Positions 62,068 through 64,000 of a stretch of DNA of 64,000 bases are shown piece after piece. This DNA is from Lysobacterales bacterium 66-474 (GTDB taxonomy: Bacteria > Pseudomonadota > Gammaproteobacteria > Xanthomonadales > Rhodanobacteraceae): contig MKWP01000014.1 in assembly GCA_001899805.1 (NCBI GenBank), forward strand, positions 434,001 through 498,000, read 5' to 3'. The number at the start of each line of letters is the position of its first letter. The stretch's first letter is position 1. Below the pieces are notes generated by a model. It searched no databases. It was not told the origin of the DNA and saw only the letters and a program-made list of their open reading frames with translations. The translations under genes were made by a program, and so were the position numbers.

Positions 62068-64000
62068 ATGGACGCGCGCAAGGATCGCCGCGCAGTCCGG
62101 AACACGCCAGGCATGCTTGCCGGCGCGCTGGCGGTTCTCGCGGGGGCGATTGCAGTGCAGGCGTTGCCTGCATTGCCGCCGCATTGGGTCGATGGATTGC
62201 TTGCATGCGTGGCGCTTGCAGGAGGCGCCGCCTGCGTGCGCTGGCGTGCGCCGGGGCTGCCGTGGTGTCTGGCGATTGCACTGGCCGCATTCGCGTGGAC
62301 CGCGTGGCGTGCCGACCTCGCGATGCAGGCGCGTTTGCCGCATGCGCTGGAAAAGCAGGACATCCTGGTCACCGGCACGGTCATGGATCTGCCACGGGCG
62401 CAGGATGATTCGACGCGTTTCGACTTCGACATCGCAAGCGCGCGATTCGACGGTGGTTCGGTGCCGGTGCGCGGCCCCGTGCGCTTGTCGTGGTACGCAT
62501 CGCGCACGCAGCCACCGCCTGCGATTCCAGCGTGCTCGACATGGCGCATCCGGGTGCGGATGAAGCGTCCGCATGGGCTGGTCAATCCCGGCGGTTTCGA
62601 TTTCGAGCGCTCGGCGTTGCAGAAGGGCATCATCGCGACCGGTTACGTGCGCGACGACCTGGCCAACGCGATGCTGCGCGCCGGCGCCTGCGTCGATGGA
62701 ATCCGCGCGCGCGTCGCCACTGCCATCGAAACGGCCTCGCCGAACGACGCCCACGCCGCGCGCCTGTTGCGCGCCTTGAGTGTCGGGGACGAGCGTGCGC
62801 TGGACGAGCACGACTGGCAGGTGGTGCGCGCGACCGGCATCAGCCACCTGATCGCCATTTCGGGCTTCCATGTCGGGCTGGCGGCGGTGTTTGGTGCGTT
62901 GCTGGTACGGCTTGTGTGGTGGGTGTTTCCGGTGCTCGCACTGCGACTCGCGCGGCCGCTCGCGGAAGCGGCCATCGCGTTTCCGGCGTCGCTTGCCTAC
63001 GGCGCGCTGGCGGGCTTCGGCCTGCCGACCACGCGCACGCTGCTGATGATCGCAGTGGTGGCGGGCTGGCGCCTGTTCAGGCGCGGCGGCGGTTTCGGCG
63101 GAGGGTTCGGGTTGGCGCTGGCGGCGATCCTGGTCGTCGATCCGCTGTCGGTCCTTTCGGCGGGTTTCTGGCTGTCGTTCGCGGGTGTGGCGTTGCTGGC
63201 GTGGACGCTTGCGCGCGACAACGGTTGGCGCGGGCATCTCAAGGAAATCGGCCTGGCGCCGCTGCTGATGACGCTGGCCTTGTTGCCGTTGACCGTATGG
63301 TTTTTCGGACAAGCCTCGCTGGTCGGCCCGCTCGCCAACCTCGTCGCGGTGCCGTTCGTGAGTTTCGTGATCGTGCCGATCGATCTTGCCGCGTGTGCGT
63401 TGTTGTTCGCATGGCCGTGGGCGGGGCAGCACATGCTGCATGTTTGTGCATACCTGGTCGATGGCCTGTGGTGGTTTCTCGTGCATCTCGCGGCATGGCG
63501 GCCGGCCATGCAATACCTTCCGGAGGCTTCGCTGCTCGCATTCGTGCTGGGTTGCATCGGGGCGATCTGGTTGCTGGCACCGCGTGGGGTGCCGGCACGC
63601 GCGCTGGGAGCATGCCTGTTGTTGCCATTGTGCTGGCCGCGCATCCTGCCGCCCGCGGACGGCGCATTCCGCGCGACGGTGATCGACGTGGGGCAGGGCC
63701 TGTCGGTGCTGGTACGCACCCGCGGTCACGTGTTGCTGGTCGATGCCGGGGCGCGCTATCCGTCCGGGTTCGACCTGGGCGAGGCCGCGGTGGTGCCGAC
63801 CCTGCATGCACTCGGGGTCGCGCATCTCGACGGGCTGATCGTCAGCCACGGCGACAACGACCATGCCGGCGGCGCGGTGGCGGTGCTGGCGGCGTATCCC
63901 GGCACGCCGACATGGGGCGGCGAACCCGCGCGCGGTCCGGTGCCGATGCGGCAGTGCCACGCCGGCCAGCATTGGCGCTGGGATGGCGTGGACTTCCGGG
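62068..64000 (+). CDS. comEC: DNA-uptake channel ComEC/Rec2 (3' end cut off)
   Basis: The frame starts with ATG at 62068, 7 bases after lolD, and runs to the right edge, 644 codons visible. The N-terminal part has several membrane helices and an OB-like domain, then the competence domain (RATGISHLIAISGFHVGL, the conserved competence motif), further helices, and from residue about 535 a metallo-beta-lactamase domain with VIDVGQGLSVLV and the metal motif SHGDNDHAGG. ComEC carries single-stranded DNA across the inner membrane in transformation. The C-terminal end is outside the window. Confidence 0.94.
   Translation, partial: MDARKDRRAVRNTPGMLAGALAVLAGAIAVQALPALPPHWVDGLLACVALAGGAACVRWRAPGLPWCLAIALAAFAWTAWRADLAMQARLPHALEKQDILVTGTVMDLPRAQDDSTRFDFDIASARFDGGSVPVRGPVRLSWYASRTQPPPAIPACSTWRIRVRMKRPHGLVNPGGFDFERSALQKGIIATGYVRDDLANAMLRAGACVDGIRARVATAIETASPNDAHAARLLRALSVGDERALDEHDWQVVRATGISHLIAISGFHVGLAAVFGALLVRLVWWVFPVLALRLARPLAEAAIAFPASLAYGALAGFGLPTTRTLLMIAVVAGWRLFRRGGGFGGGFGLALAAILVVDPLSVLSAGFWLSFAGVALLAWTLARDNGWRGHLKEIGLAPLLMTLALLPLTVWFFGQASLVGPLANLVAVPFVSFVIVPIDLAACALLFAWPWAGQHMLHVCAYLVDGLWWFLVHLAAWRPAMQYLPEASLLAFVLGCIGAIWLLAPRGVPARALGACLLLPLCWPRILPPADGAFRATVIDVGQGLSVLVRTRGHVLLVDAGARYPSGFDLGEAAVVPTLHALGVAHLDGLIVSHGDNDHAGGAVAVLAAYPGTPTWGGEPARGPVPMRQCHAGQHWRWDGVDFR

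Overview
The window is a GC-rich, densely coded stretch of a gammaproteobacterial chromosome, most likely from the Xanthomonadales (Lysobacterales), perhaps a Rhodanobacteraceae-like organism. The reasons are the block ygfZ / SDHAF4-like / sdhCDAB / sdhE / ygfX / lolCD / comEC, the trxC, lipA, tcdA and DUF885-type genes, the many c-di-GMP proteins and small palindromic repeats in gaps. The family level is inference from gene content. There is no rRNA, tRNA, CRISPR array, prophage or intact insertion sequence. About 72 protein genes are supported, two of them cut by the window edges.

Layout. 1-7 kb: a PLP enzyme (cut), an exported ATP-dependent DNA ligase, trxC, a NatAB-like ABC exporter, and motAB. 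7-13 kb: an outer-membrane protein, a degenerate HD-GYP protein, a DsbA-like oxidoreductase, a secreted amidohydrolase and a zinc carboxypeptidase. 13-22 kb: a glycine-zipper protein; a heme-oxygenase-fold (TenA/PqqC-like) protein followed by a PAS-GGDEF-EAL protein; a ChaC-like cyclotransferase; and a minus-strand operon of methyltransferase, ABC ATPase and a fused binding-protein/permease of the OpuC type. 22-35 kb: bactofilin, YCII, GST, VOC and AraC genes, GAF-GGDEF and MASE2-GGDEF diguanylate cyclases, an ArsR/AHSA1 pair with two clear inverted-repeat operators, an amidohydrolase and a YadGH-like ABC exporter. 35-43 kb: secreted proteins of unknown role, a rhomboid protease, lipA and a DUF885 peptidase. 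43-49 kb: egtB-egtD (ergothioneine) and a large M14 peptidase. 49-55 kb: cold-shock protein, tcdA, tatD-family nuclease, two more glycine-zipper lipoproteins, a SleB-like hydrolase, ygfZ. 55-64 kb: succinate dehydrogenase with two assembly factors, lolCD and the start of comEC.

Themes. Four proteins that make, break or bind c-di-GMP, plus the flagellar stator, suggest strong control of motility and attachment. Thiol and oxidative-stress functions recur (trxC, FrnE-like DsbA, two GSTs, ChaC, EgtBD). Envelope maintenance is represented by glycine-zipper proteins, bactofilin, SleB and Lol proteins. The sdh block carries its own flavin and Fe-S maturation helpers (SdhE, SDHAF4-like, YgfZ). Several small repeat elements lie between genes, and one has apparently become part of the lolD reading frame.
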